Of a stretch of 64,000 nt of DNA, positions 1 through 11,085 are shown one piece after another (within the stretch, counting starts at the first letter, position 1; the number at the start of each line of letters is the position of its first letter). Position numbers and translations under genes: made by a program. The notes beneath the pieces are model-generated. The model had not been told where the DNA came from, made no database searches, and saw nothing but the letters and a program-made list of their open reading frames with translations. The DNA lies in NCBI GenBank assembly GCA_023362775.1, contig JALMGJ010000002.1:70285414-70349413 (forward strand), in the 5' to 3' direction. This stretch comes from Charina bottae (taxonomy: Eukaryota; Chordata; Lepidosauria; Squamata; Charinaidae).

Positions 1-1171
1 AGAAAGGAAGACACATAGGTAAAATGACCTTTGGGAAATAAATATAAAATTGAACATTGGAAACGCCCATCTTCACTACTTTGAAAATGCCTTAGAGTAT
101 TTGCTTTCAGGAACAGGGGATCTGCATATTTAATGACTTTTACTAAACATAGTAAGGAACTGTAACATTTAAGATTGTTAGACGTGAATCCTCTCATAAT
201 TTTCTTTTTTATTTTAGGTATTTGGGGTGGGGGGACTATTCTTCCAAAGACAGCCTTTGGGAATTTGCTTTTAAAAAATGTAAGGATGTTGTTCTAATGT
301 ACAACAGCTTCCTTAAACTGTTTAAATGCAGCACTCAATCTCTCCCTGCCCTGTTTTTTACTGCACTCACAATTTTACTGTTTAGGTCCAGTCAGACAGA
401 ATAACTTGGCCCGAAGCCCTGTGAAAAATAACACAAAGAACTAGAACAAAAATATGACAGGAACTAATATCCCAATCCACGGTTACACAGGGAAGCAAAT
501 AATAGCCACACGCTTGACCCAAGCTCATAGCAAAGCTGACTCTCATTGTTTCATATCCTTCCAAGGCTGGAGGATGCCAGCCAGATTTTTCTTTGAGGCT
601 ATAGCACAATGTTATTGTTTGCATGGGTATAATGTGCCCAGAGATAAATCCTTGGGTTGGAATGCAAAAAAACTGTTTGCAGGTGACAAAAATGTATCGA
701 AAACAAAGGCTGGTGCGTGAAAGAGAGAGATTCTTTGATTACCTTTATATGAGAAAATTAGGATTTGCACGAGGCCAGTACCTATGCCTTTTGTCAAGAC
801 TGGTCTATTTCCTAATAAGCCTCATTAATAAATCAAAGGTACACCAATCTGAAATACATTTTTATTTTTAAGTGTGCAGATCAGTGTCCACTTAATACAA
901 ATAATTCTATCTTGGATATCAGGCTGGTAAAAGAAAGAAATTCTTGGGCTTCTTTTAAGGCAGATTTATGTGAGGCAAGACAGTGTTTCATATTAGGGAT
1001 GGTAAAGCAGAATCAAGAAATGGAAGTCATCCGAGATTAATTAATAAAAGATAACAGAATCATTTTATGAATCTGGCAAAAGCCCAATTGTAAAGCTTAA
1101 TGTAAGATGGAAAACAGAATGTTAGAATACAGATAGAGATTTTAGTATTTTTAAACAGATTTATGAAAACC
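1..1171. other. Unassigned intronic sequence
   Basis: AT-rich sequence with only short chance open frames. No domain, exon or known repeat was recognised. It is inferred to be intron of the minus-strand plexin gene. Confidence 0.4.
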
Positions 1172-1265
1172 GAAAGGAAAGGAAAGGAAAGGAAAGGAAA
1201 GGAAAGGAAAGGAAAGGAAAGGAAAGGAAAGGAAAGGAAAGGAAAGGAAAGGAAAGGAAAGGAAA
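1172..1265. repeat. (GGAAA)n microsatellite
   Basis: About 19 nearly perfect five-base GGAAA units form one uninterrupted purine tract. Confidence 0.97.
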
Positions 1266-2964
1266 TGCATTATACAGTTTCTGTTCTACTTTTGAAATAT
1301 TTTGTGGATACCTAACATAGCCAAACTGTTTACTTCAAGATAGAAGATATGCACTTCATAGGAAAAATAACAAAGAAAACTGTTGTCCCCCTATCTACTT
1401 TAAAGTATTACTCAGTATCTAATTGTTTGAGGGAGTCCCCCAGTTTTCACCAATGAACACTAGGCAACATAGGTTTCCTATGTATCAGCCAGCAAAATAC
1501 TGCAGGCATGAATACTAAGCACTACCATCCTTTGAAGCCCAGGCACTCCTTTCCAACAGTTTGAAGTCCAATGCTAAAATGCAACATTCTGCCACAGTAT
1601 AAACACTGCTTCAGTTAAATTCCCTTTTTCATCTGTACATCCTTAAATATTTCTTGACCTAAACTCTGAAAACACATCACATTGCATATGACAGAACCTT
1701 AAATAGAAAAAGGTTGTTTTTTTATTTAAGATTAATATATTCTTCATGCAGACATTCTTGAGATAGAAAAGTCATTAAAGTCAGAATGAAAGTAGCCACA
1801 ATGTACAATTGTAAGTCATATAATCTTTTCCTGTCCCTTTAAGCACGTCCTTCATTTTTATCAAATGAAGGGGTGCTTTCACAAAACAATGCTTCCTGCA
1901 TGATCTACTCCATCCTCAGAGTAGTGATGTGAATCACCCTTTCTATGTCTGAATTCATTCACTTATGCAACACTGAGGCAGTGTATCTTTTGCAGATAAT
2001 GAAATATGTCTAGAACAAATAGTCTTATTTTGTAAATCAAGGCTGAAGTCTGGGCTTTCTACTGCTCGTTCATATTAAAGTCATATAAAATATTTACCAT
2101 CCTAAAGAAGAGAGCAATACACATTTGCAAATACATCATATGAAAAGCCACATTCTCTGCATGCCTATGTAAACGGTAAAACCATTTATTCAAATATCTT
2201 ATGTGGGCTCCTAACCATTCAGCTAAATTATACAGCTGAATTCTGTGTTTATTCATTTGTTTTTTAAATTTTGTGGATTTACTACAAATTGATATGCCAC
2301 CATTTATTCCGTGCAAACTTTAGCAAACAGAAAAATTTGGTAAATGATGAATCATGGGATTTATTAGGCGCCTTTCTAAGAACAGAATGTCAGATACACC
2401 ACCCCAAGTGACAGCACTGTAGAAATGCCAATGCAATCCTTCCAATGGAGTTGCTCCATTCCAGATCTTGAGGGCTCCCACGTGTTGACAAACGTAAGCT
2501 TCTAACACAAGTTCTGTTTGGCCCTATTTTATTATCTATCAAAGTTGGGGGACACAAGCTGTAAAAAAAATGTACTTTTTCTAAAGTGTGCATTTTTAGA
2601 AAACTCTGTTCCATTATACAATATCCTTTTGTACATGTGTTTCCTACATACACATTTTATATAAGTATGTGTATGTATATTACATATCTTTCCCATATGC
2701 ACATTTTTATGTACATGGAGAAATGGAACACTTTGCACGGAACAGCCTGTTTCTAGCAGAGACATGGGCACCTGAGCACTTTAGCACTTTTCTGCCTACA
2801 ATATGAACAAATGTCTTATCTTGGGTTACCAGGCACAAACCTCCAACAATAAATTCAACACCAAAATTGTCGGGACAGAAGGTGCTATATAAAGAAACAA
2901 GATTAGTGGGTAGGGCAACTGTGCAATAATAAAAAAAAATGTTGCAATTGTCTCTCATGACTGC
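1266..2964. other. Unassigned intronic sequence
   Basis: AT-rich unique-looking sequence. The open frames here are short and overlap on both strands, with no recognisable protein. No repeat was identified. Confidence 0.4.
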
Positions 2965-3315
2965 CCCTCTATTGTTGTTGTTCAGTAGTTGTGTCTGACT
3001 CTTCGTGACCTCATGGACCATAGCACGCCAGGCCTTCCTGTCCTCCACTGTCTCCCGGAGTTTACTCAAATTCATGTTCGTTACATCGGTGATGCTATCT
3101 AACCATCTCATCCTCTGCCGTCCCCTTCTCCTTTTGCCTTCAGTCTTTCCCAGCATCAGGGTCTTTTCAAGTGAGTCCTCTCTTCGCATTAGGTGGCCAA
3201 AGTATTTGAGCTTCAGCTTCAGTATCTGTCCTTCCAATGAGCAGTCAGGGTTGATTTCCTTTAGGATTGACTGATTTGACCTCCTTGCAGTCCAAGGGAC
3301 TCTTAAGCGCTTGGC
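2965..3315 (-). mobile_element. RTE-BovB LINE, 3'-terminal fragment
   Basis: On the minus strand this encodes the C-terminal end of a BovB ORF2: FGHLMRREDSLEKTLMLGK, a basic RRRGRQRMRWLD stretch, then LSKLRETVEDRKAWRAMVHE. The frame closes into a 3' end with a short CAA tail (plus-strand TTGTTGTTG at 2972-2980). BovB is the LINE family shared by squamates and ruminants through horizontal transfer. The copy is 5' truncated at about 3315, so it lacks the endonuclease and reverse transcriptase. The peptide is still largely readable, so this is not a very old copy. No target duplication was found. Confidence 0.93.
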
Positions 3316-3727
3316 TATATGTGAACACTGTACTTTGCCTGAGAGTTACTAGTCAACAGCAGAAGCGGGCAGCCTTTAGGTCAACCCCCAATGCCTCCTT
3401 TGGCTACACCCTCTGTCTTTGGAACTAGCACACTAGTTCCTGCCATTTCAGGCGGGAAACCAACAAAAACTTTAGTGCAATGCCTAAAATAATATACACA
3501 CATTTTTAAAACATGTACACCTGAGGGGAAAAAGGAAGAAATCCCATCCGTCCACATATGTGGATGCGGACCTATCCACTTTTCATTACTGTTATTTGTC
3601 AACCCAGGTTAAACATTCATGAGCACTTTCACTTGGAAAAATCTACATTCAGGCAGCAGAACAAGCAGCCACTGCAACCGCATGTCCTGGTACTATTGTT
3701 TATTATTGCCAGCACCACTGTTGGTAA
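3316..3727. other. Unassigned intronic sequence
   Basis: Nothing recognised; short overlapping open frames only. Confidence 0.4.

Positions 3728-3769
<42 letters not shown>
3728..3769. repeat. (AAT)n microsatellite
   Basis: Fourteen perfect AAT units in a row. Confidence 0.97.
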
Positions 3770-5329
3770 TTAACCTTGAAGGTAAAAGTATACTTATTAC
3801 TATAATCTCTCCTTCTGCCAGTTGGAGGTGGAGTGCACTCCTGATTCATCTCTCTCACAAATGCAACCTGTGTGCCCAGGTTCAGGATTACACACTTAGG
3901 GTAACTACTGTTCTATGTTTTATGGGTCTCTTTCTGTTGTCTACCATCATTCTCTTAAACATTACTAGGCTACTTGTGAATTCCACCAGAAGCAATGACC
4001 AGGATTTTCCTGGCAGTTCCTCTTTGGGGTTGCTAATCGTTCAGTCTAGCCCAGGTGTCATACCCTTGCAAACTCCAGCATGGAATGAGGTCAGTCAGAA
4101 AGGCGCTGATGGAGTTTCTTAACATACAGCTAGAACCAGGAAATCTATTATATGCTACTGCCTTTTTCAGTCAGCTGTCCACAACTTAGGAACTGTCATA
4201 AGGTTCTGGGTTCTCACTCATGTACAGTATTTACCTTTTAAAATAACCATGTTGGAAACTGTACAATAAAGGTTAGGAATGTCCTTTCTGGTTTTTTTTC
4301 CTTTGTAACTAGAGAGCAGTACAAAGAAATCTCATGCCTGTCGTTTTGCAGGATCCAGCTAGCCTCAAATAGGACTGGGGGGGAGGCACAAGCAGGCAGA
4401 ACATAGTAATTTCAGGATGCATTTGTGGAATAGGTGCTGCAACCACAGTTGTAATGGAGTGGGACAATGGGCTCTGTGATGTTATTCTGCAAGACTGGCC
4501 TACATCAGGAGAGTTCTGTTTACATGAGTTGACTAGTGAAAGGGACAGAAAGGGCTCCTCGGTAGAGGCAATTCTTCATGAGTGCTTCAGTATGGGGGCC
4601 ATCACACCCTTTCTCAGTGGAGTGCAACAATGTATCCCTAATTCTCCCAACTGTCAGCAACCAAGCTGCTACTTTAGCTCTGCTGTCATTTAAACTTAGA
4701 AAGAAATACTAACGTTTTCAGTTGCAGCTTTGGCTTTATTTTGCTGCAAGATTTTTACATCCAATACTATTTTATTACTTCGTTTTACAATCTTACTATT
4801 TTACTGTTATTTTATTGTATTTCTTGGCACGCTGTATGTTATGACCTGTGATTAAAACAATAACCCTAATTACTTACTTTACTTACCCTTGATTCAACTT
4901 GGTATATGAAACTGAGGTATGGTATTCCATCAGTAGCTCTCAAACTATCTCTGGAATGGTGACTCATAATAATACATCCAGCTCCTTTCAGCTTTTGTGG
5001 CTGGATGGTTAGAGAAATACTCTAAGGTCTTTACAAGTGCAATCTCACTTTTTCCTTGGCATTTTTTCCTACACATGAAAAATAAATGGAGCTAGTAGAA
5101 CTTGAACTCCAGTTTCGTTCCCAAGCCACTCCTTATTACCGTGAGACACTTCTTGGCACAAATTCAGTGGCAAAACATTATTTTAACGTTTAGAACATCT
5201 CACAATTCATGTCACAATTTGCTCAGACCCTAAACTTGTGTTTAAGGGCTCCACGATCTCCAAATCCAAAGCTGACCCCCCTAAAGTTATCATGGCCTTT
5301 GCCTGCCTGTCTCTGTTATACACTTAGAA
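3770..5329. other. Unassigned intronic sequence
   Basis: No exon or repeat family recognised. Confidence 0.4.
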
Positions 5330-6017
5330 CAGAGCTTTCCAAACTTTTCATGTTGGTGACATACTTTTTAGACATGCATCATTTCGCGACACACTCTTAC
5401 AGCAGGACATCATTTCACGACACACTCTTACAGCAGGGCACAAGGCAGGCACTAGGACCTATGCGGAATTACAGCAGGTTTGGAGGCAGCAAGGCACAAG
5501 GCAGGCACTAGGACCTGCGCGGAATCACAGCAGGTTTGGAGGCAGCAAGGCACAAGGCACGCACTAGGACCTGTGCAGAATCCTGGCAGGGCTCGGAGGC
5601 AGAAGCAGCCGTGACACACCTAGACACTGCAGCCAACACACTAATGCATAGCTTTCCAAACTGTGTGTTGCAACGCTTTAGTGTGTCGCAACACACAGTT
5701 TAGTGTGTCGCAACACAACCCGGAAGCAGTGGCGGGGGCGTGCACAGCGGCGGCACAGGGGCACGCATGGTGGAGGCGGTGCGCATGGTGGTGGCAGCAG
5801 CGACGACGGCAGCGGCACACCATCAGCGCTTCCGTGTTTTAGCGGAAAACACAAGGCCGCCGCTGCTGCCACCGCCATGCACACCGCTGCCGCCGCACGT
5901 CCCCCCACACCACCGCCATGCACGCCGCCACCACTGCCGCCGTTGGTGTATTGCCAATGGCAGCAGTTTGGAAAGCACTGCACTAATGTGTCCTGACACA
6001 CAGTTTGGAAACCTCTG
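5330..6017. mobile_element. Composite hAT-like nonautonomous element with GC-rich palindrome
   Basis: The left end reads CAGAGCTTTCCAAAC and the right end is its inverted counterpart, GTTTGGAAACCTCTG. An internal copy of the same motif (CTTTCCAAACTGTGTG near 5651) and another inverted one (CAGTTTGGAAAGCACTG, about 5965-5981) suggest one element nested in another. The outer left part carries the tandem repeat listed separately. The inner part, about 5650-5981, is strongly GC- and CpG-rich; GGCGGTGCGCATGGTGG-type sequence in its left half faces CCACCGCCATGCACACC-type sequence in its right half, so it can fold as a long hairpin. The flanks of the outer ends do not form an 8-bp duplication, so hAT membership is a guess from the ends. 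Long open frames through it are a by-product of the GC-rich repeats. Confidence 0.6.
5430..5582. repeat. Tandem repeat of about 56 bp, 2.7 copies
   Basis: Two full units (5471-5526 and 5527-5582) follow a shortened unit starting at 5430 that lacks the central TTTGGAGGCAGCAA block. Each begins ACAGCAGG and ends with GGAAT or AGAAT. It lies inside the composite element at 5330-6017. Confidence 0.85.
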
Positions 6018-6641
6018 GCACAGACAAACACTCAGGTTGTCAAGTAAAAAATCCCACTTATTACAAAGTCATATTTTCTTTTTACAGGGAATCCCTTAGA
6101 ATGCTGTACTTGAAGTATAAATTGCAGCCTAATCATATCCCAGGCTTTCATTTCCCCTTCCTCCATCCATGCACGTATCAACAAAAGGCCTCCTTTCATG
6201 GAAAGCACAACTTACTGTAAATCTCAGTGCATTGATTTTTTAGGTAATGTTTCAGGATAGGTCTCCTTCCAAGGCTCTGTTCACATGAGGCCAATTCATC
6301 TACAGAACCTTTCGCTCATTAAAGATATTGGAGCGTGCTGCAGCAAGGCCCATAACCGTACCTGCTTTTTATGTAGAAAAGCTAAGTAACCAATGACCTC
6401 TGCAGCACTAGCTGTGTGGGCTCCATGTCAATGCAGACAGTCAAGAGCCAGAACCTTCTCGCTTGTACTGCCACTTCTGATGCCAAAGCTCTGTGACTTC
6501 ATTCCAATCTGACTCAGTTTCTCCATTCACACCCCCATTCCAATTACCATGAAGCCAAGATGAAATTTAATGAACAGCGTTCTAGCAGTGTGGCTGTTAC
6601 TAATATAATATACTATCTTTATGGGCAATTTAGTGAGATTT
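6018..6641. other. Unassigned intronic sequence
   Basis: No exon or repeat recognised before the SINE target duplication at 6642. Confidence 0.4.
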
Positions 6642-6652
6642 TATATTATTTG

Positions 6653-6978
6653 AAGGGGCGTGATGGCTCAGCGGGTAAGATGCCAGGCTTGTTGATCAGA
6701 AGATTGCAAGTTCAGAGGTTCGAATCTCTAGCCCTGCGTGTGGAGTGAGCTCCCGCACTAGCTCCAGCTCTTGCCAACCTAGCAATTCGAAAGCATGCAA
6801 ATGCAAGTAGATTAATAGGTACCACTTCGGTGGGATGGTAACAGCGTTCCGCGCGCGTCATGCCGGCCACATGACCGTGGAAGCGTCTTCGGACAATGCT
6901 GGCTCTTCGGCTAACAAACGGAGATGAGCACCGGCCCCTAGAGTCGGACACGACTGTGGGGGGAACCTTTACCTTTAC
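6653..6978 (+). mobile_element. Sauria-type SINE (tRNA head, BovB-like tail), complete copy
   Basis: The head is tRNA-like, with an A box TGGCTCAGCGGGTAAG and a B box GGTTCGAATCT (RNA polymerase III internal promoter). The tail contains AGAGTCGGACACGACT and ends in ACCTTTACCTTTAC. The same 16 bases occur in the BovB tail at 49505-49525, consistent with BovB-driven mobilisation. A perfect 11-bp target duplication, TATATTATTTG, flanks it at 6642-6652 and 6979-6989. Confidence 0.93.
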
Positions 6979-6989
6979 TATATTATTTG

Positions 6990-7609
6990 GGGGAGATTTA
7001 TACACATACAACATTGTTCTTCTCCCCCCCCCTCTATGAAATTTTCATTGCTATTCCTTTTTAAAAGGCTGCTATTTAAATTTAATTAACTTTAATATGG
7101 AACCAAGAATATTTTTTGCTAAACAGAAAGCAGGTGCTCAACAAAGGTCTGGCTACTGGGGGACATTGGGACCATTATGAAAATGCAACAAATTATGTTT
7201 TTTTTCCATCTCTCTAAGAGAGCTAGAACTCAATTGGCTAATCTCTTTCTTATAATATGCTTATTTTAATCTTGATCAGAAGCAGATCCGAAATAAAACT
7301 CATAGATCTTTTAATTTCTGCCATCTCATTTCCTGCTCTGACCACTAGATAATACATCACTGAAGCTGTCGTCTTCCTGTCATATAGTAATCTTCAATTT
7401 CTATAATAAGTTATATTGTTTTCATGTCTATAATTACACTTTCTATCTTATTTTGGACTTTTTTTTATCCAAAGTGAATTTGAGATTACTGTTTTATTTA
7501 AAAAATCAATAGCATTACAATTATTATTACCAGTATTATTTTATTAATAATAATTTTATGTTACTAAATTGAATTTATTTCATCTAGTATAATAGAATAA
7601 TAAGGAAAG
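6990..7609. other. AT-rich unassigned sequence
   Basis: Long A/T runs and no recognised repeat or exon. Confidence 0.4.
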
Positions 7610-8110
7610 AATCTCTAGATGACAGAAGAGGTGATGTTATATTCAGATGCCATGATGTGTCTATACCTACAAAGATCAGAATCATGCAAGTCATGGTATT
7701 CCCTGAAAGTTGAAAGTTGGACTCTGAAGAAGCAAGGTAGGAAGAATATTGGTACTTTTGAACTTTGCTGCTGGAGAAGACTTCTGAGAATACTGTGGAC
7801 AGCCAAGAAAACAAACAAATAGATCACTGAACAAATCCAGACAGAGTTCTCACTTGAGGCTCAAATTATCCTACTTCGGACATGTAATGCGAAGACCCAG
7901 CTCTCTGGAAAAGGACTAATGCTGGGAAAGGTGGAAGAAAGAGAAGAAGAGGACAACCAGCAGCAAGGTGGATGAACTCAGTTACAGTGGCAATGGGTAC
8001 ACCGCTGGAAGACTTGAAAGACCAGGTTAGGGATAGATCGTTGTGGAGAAAGTCTATCTATGTGGTCACTAGGAGTCAGCACTGACTTGATGGCACATAA
8101 TCAATCAATA
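7610..8110 (+). mobile_element. BovB-related (RTE-like) LINE relic with ATCA-type tail
   Basis: Decayed plus-strand LINE ORF2 C-terminus. Readable blocks include ESCKSWYSLKVESWTLKKQ, then CWRRLLRILWTAKKTN, and after frameshifts motifs like GHVMRRPSSLEK, LMLGKVE and an arginine-rich stretch. The order and sequence parallel the BovB C-terminus, but the 3' end differs: it finishes GATGGCACATAATCAATCAAT instead of in CAA repeats. A sister copy with the same ending lies at 14970-15330. Assignment to the RTE/BovB group rests on the protein blocks; the subfamily is not known to me. Confidence 0.75.
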
Positions 8111-9211
8111 ACTCAGAAAAACAAGGTGGCATCCACAATACTAGTGAGCATGAAACACATATTCCATAATTACCAGAGGGTAATCCTTTTTATTCTACAA
8201 GTATTCTTTAAAAATGGTAGGAATATGGTGGATGGAGAGACTCTGTACCCTGTAAGAAGAACAGGGAGAGGGTCGCACCTTCTGAGGGAATGACAGCTGT
8301 GAGGGACGGAAGACATATTTTGTCCTTATCAGAGCAGGAGACAATAGCACATTACTTTCTCTCTCAGAATGGAGTGGATTGGGGATGGGAACTGTTGCAC
8401 ATGTGCATGTACTATTCCCTTTGGTTAAAATTTTGACTGATTCATAGACGGACGGAAGGAAATTGTGTCAAGCAAACTATCCGAATGTAAAGTTCCATTT
8501 ATTACTGTGGCAATGATTAACGAACTGATTTCTCTTAGAGTTATCAAATAGTTTAAGAATTGATTCATCAACTCCTACAGATGGATTGTACAAATTGCCA
8601 GATTAACAGCTTGCTGACAAATTTAGTTAATAACTCTCTGAAACACTGTCTGCTGGCCATTTGTAGCAATTTATAATCTAGGTATATGCATACCTAGATG
8701 TCATTTATTAAACCTTTACAAGAGGGACACCAGTATCAACACTGACCATTAAATCAGTGATGTATTGAGTTCATCTGTCTTCAGAGCCAGCCGACATGCA
8801 TACTATTGAAATTTCATCCATGGAAGTCTCACAAATTACCTGCCAACTTTACAGTACATCACACCCACTGATATCTTTAAACTTGTGCCTCAGAATTGTC
8901 ACTTTCTAGGTTCTTTCCCCATCCTAGAGCAAAAAATATCACCCTGAAACAATTCTTCTGAATTAGCAATCTTCTATGTTCCTCCTCTGAATGCAAAAGA
9001 TGCTGCTCAAGGGGAAAGCCTCTATCTCTCATTTAAAGCCTCACTAATGACCTTTTAGCTTTTTCCACTGATGGTGAGAGCAAGGTCAGTTTCAATTTGC
9101 TTTTCAAAGTCCAAAAGCCAACAGCCTTTTCTAGAGATAACAAATGTCACGGAAGCAGAACGGTTGCTGAGCTGGGTCATACAGAAATGGTTCTGAAGCA
9201 AGAACTTAAGG
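8111..9211. other. Unassigned intronic sequence
   Basis: No exon or repeat family recognised. Confidence 0.4.
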
Positions 9212-9353
9212 CAGTGTTTCTCAACCTCAGCAGGTTTAAGATGTGTAGACTTCAACTCCCAGAATCTTTCTGGTACCTTTCCTGGAATTTTCTCCCAGAA
9301 TCCTGGGAGTTGAAGTCCACACATCTTAAACCAGCGGAGGTTGAGTAATGCTG
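9212..9353. mobile_element. Palindromic hAT-type MITE (family of the 30808 copy)
   Basis: The left end is CAGTGTTTCTCAACC. The two halves are inverted copies of each other around ACTTCAACTCCCAGAAT and its complement, so nearly the whole element can fold as a hairpin. It belongs to the same family as 30808-30942, where an 8-bp duplication is visible. Here the right end has decayed (GGTTGAGTAATGCTG) and no clear duplication remains. Confidence 0.8.
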
Positions 9354-10044
9354 CCAATTTAGAGCTTAAGCAAAACCATCAGTGCCTACAATGGTTGTCG
9401 GCCAGAGGGCGCTGGCCAGAGTAAGACAAAAGGAAGCAATTTCTTAGGGTAAATGTTGTGTTTGTTTTTGTGTTTGTTTTTTAAATGTATCTGCCTGGTG
9501 GATCCTCTTTCCAAGCATTTGTGTTAGCTGCTCCAAATGGGAAAAAGCCACCTGAATGGATGGCCTTAAAATAACAAGCCAGGAGGGAGGGCGGGGAGGT
9601 TTACACTAAATGTTCAGCTGTAAGTGGTTGGTTCATTACTGACCTGTGTGAACCCATCCACAATGGTTCATAAACTATGACTTATGACTTAGTGTGTTAT
9701 GCAAACCCAATCAATGGTTGGTCAAAAATATGGTTTGGTAAGATGGGTGAATGCAATCAGAGGCAGGCTGCATTTGCATGACACACCTGATCCAATTTGC
9801 TATTACTGCCGTGCAAATAATTTATCCAAAGGAGCAGCAGCAGAGTGTCAGTGCAATATGGGAGCAACCATCTTCACTGATATTCTGCCTTCGTTTATGG
9901 AGGCTGTCTTTTTAAAACCAGTTAAGGAAAAAATCTATGATGGCCCCATCAGGATCAGTTGGGGAAAGCCTATCCCCTCCTACTATTTTCTGCCTCTTAC
10001 AGACCCTCATGTACCTTTAAGAGTGAAAATAACTCCCTAGAATC
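9354..10044. other. Unassigned intronic sequence
   Basis: No exon or repeat recognised. Confidence 0.4.
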
Positions 10045-10052
10045 CTATACTC

Positions 10053-10283
10053 CAGGGGTTTCTAAATTTTTTGTCCTCACACCTTCCTTTAGTGTAATCT
10101 TAATGTATATACCTCCCCTAAAACTCCAAACACCAAAACAAACACAAATGAACAATGAAAACAATACAATGAAACTTTGGGAAAGGTGGATTTATGGTAA
10201 CAATGTACTAAAAAGTTCTTCACACCTCGCCAGGACTCTGTCTGCACCTCCCCAATGTGCACCTCACAGTTTGTGAAACCCTG
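10053..10283. mobile_element. Short hAT-type nonautonomous transposon
   Basis: The ends are CAGGGGTTTCTAAA and, inverted, CAGGGTTTCACAAA. The flanking 8-mers CTATACTC (10045-10052) and CTGTACTC (10284-10291) match at 7 of 8 positions, the duplication length expected for hAT. The 231-bp interior holds no transposase. Confidence 0.8.
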
Positions 10284-10291
10284 CTGTACTC

Positions 10292-11035
10292 CCATCTATG
10301 CAGCTCACTGATAGAGTTAGCTCCATTCATGATGTGCACATGGCTGATTAGTAGTTTAACCTTGAGCAAATTAAGGGCTATTGCTGGTTAAACCCTTTTT
10401 GTTTTTAGATAACCCACTAAATCCACTCAACAGTAGATAAGTGGGCTGTGCAAACTCAACCAGGCTGTATGCTTTCAGCCATCTTGAACTCTCTAAGGCA
10501 TGAGAGAAGTGTGGAATCTCTGACCCCACATTAAACCAGCTATTTCTCCTCAGTTCCCATTAATTATACAACAATTTAAATCTTATTAATGTAAATCAAA
10601 GCAATATTTCTTTTTTTAAAGAAAGTAGTAATAAGGGATAACCCTCCCCCTAGCTATGTAATAAATTTAAGTGCAATCCTTTTCTAGGCTGCTATAGGTA
10701 TATAATATTTCAGAGAATTAGCTTTTACAAAGCTATTGTCTCTTTTTAAACTTTCACTCTGTGGCTTGTGCTCATCTAATATGGAAAGACCAGGTCACAG
10801 CTCATTTTTTAAATATGTTGTTAATATAAAGCCTCTTGGCTTTTTTTATGCCTAAGTTTTCTTTGGAAGTCCTGATTTATCCTCTTAGTAAAATTCAACT
10901 GTTAACATATATGAGTATCATTCATGTTTCCTTGTCTTTGTTCCAGTGTACCTTGTAGGCCCAGAAGCCTAAAACTGATCTTTGAATATGCCTTTCTTTG
11001 TGTCTATTATCAGGCAGGCAGGATTTAACCCAGTC
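10292..11035. other. Unassigned intronic sequence
   Basis: No exon or repeat family recognised. Confidence 0.4.
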
Positions 11036-11085
11036 ATTCCCTTCCCTTCCCTTCCCTTCCCTTCCCTTCCCTTCCCTTTCCTTTC
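11036..11085. repeat. (CCCTT)n microsatellite
   Basis: About ten CCCTT units, slightly degenerate at the right end, forming a pyrimidine tract. Confidence 0.96.

Noticed and set aside
3005..3274. 89-codon frame antisense to BovB
   Set aside because: It is the complementary strand of the BovB coding end; the minus-strand reading is the real one.
5430..5582. Possible CRISPR-like repeat array
   Set aside because: The units are directly adjacent with no spacers, and the window is vertebrate DNA.
5678..6099. Alanine-, histidine- and glycine-rich open frames of 97-119 codons on both strands
   Set aside because: They are translations of the GC-rich palindrome inside the repeat at 5330-6017.
6655..6730. 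Possible functional tRNA gene
   Set aside because: A and B boxes are present, but the sequence is the head of a SINE with a full body, tail and target duplication; no tRNA cloverleaf was established.
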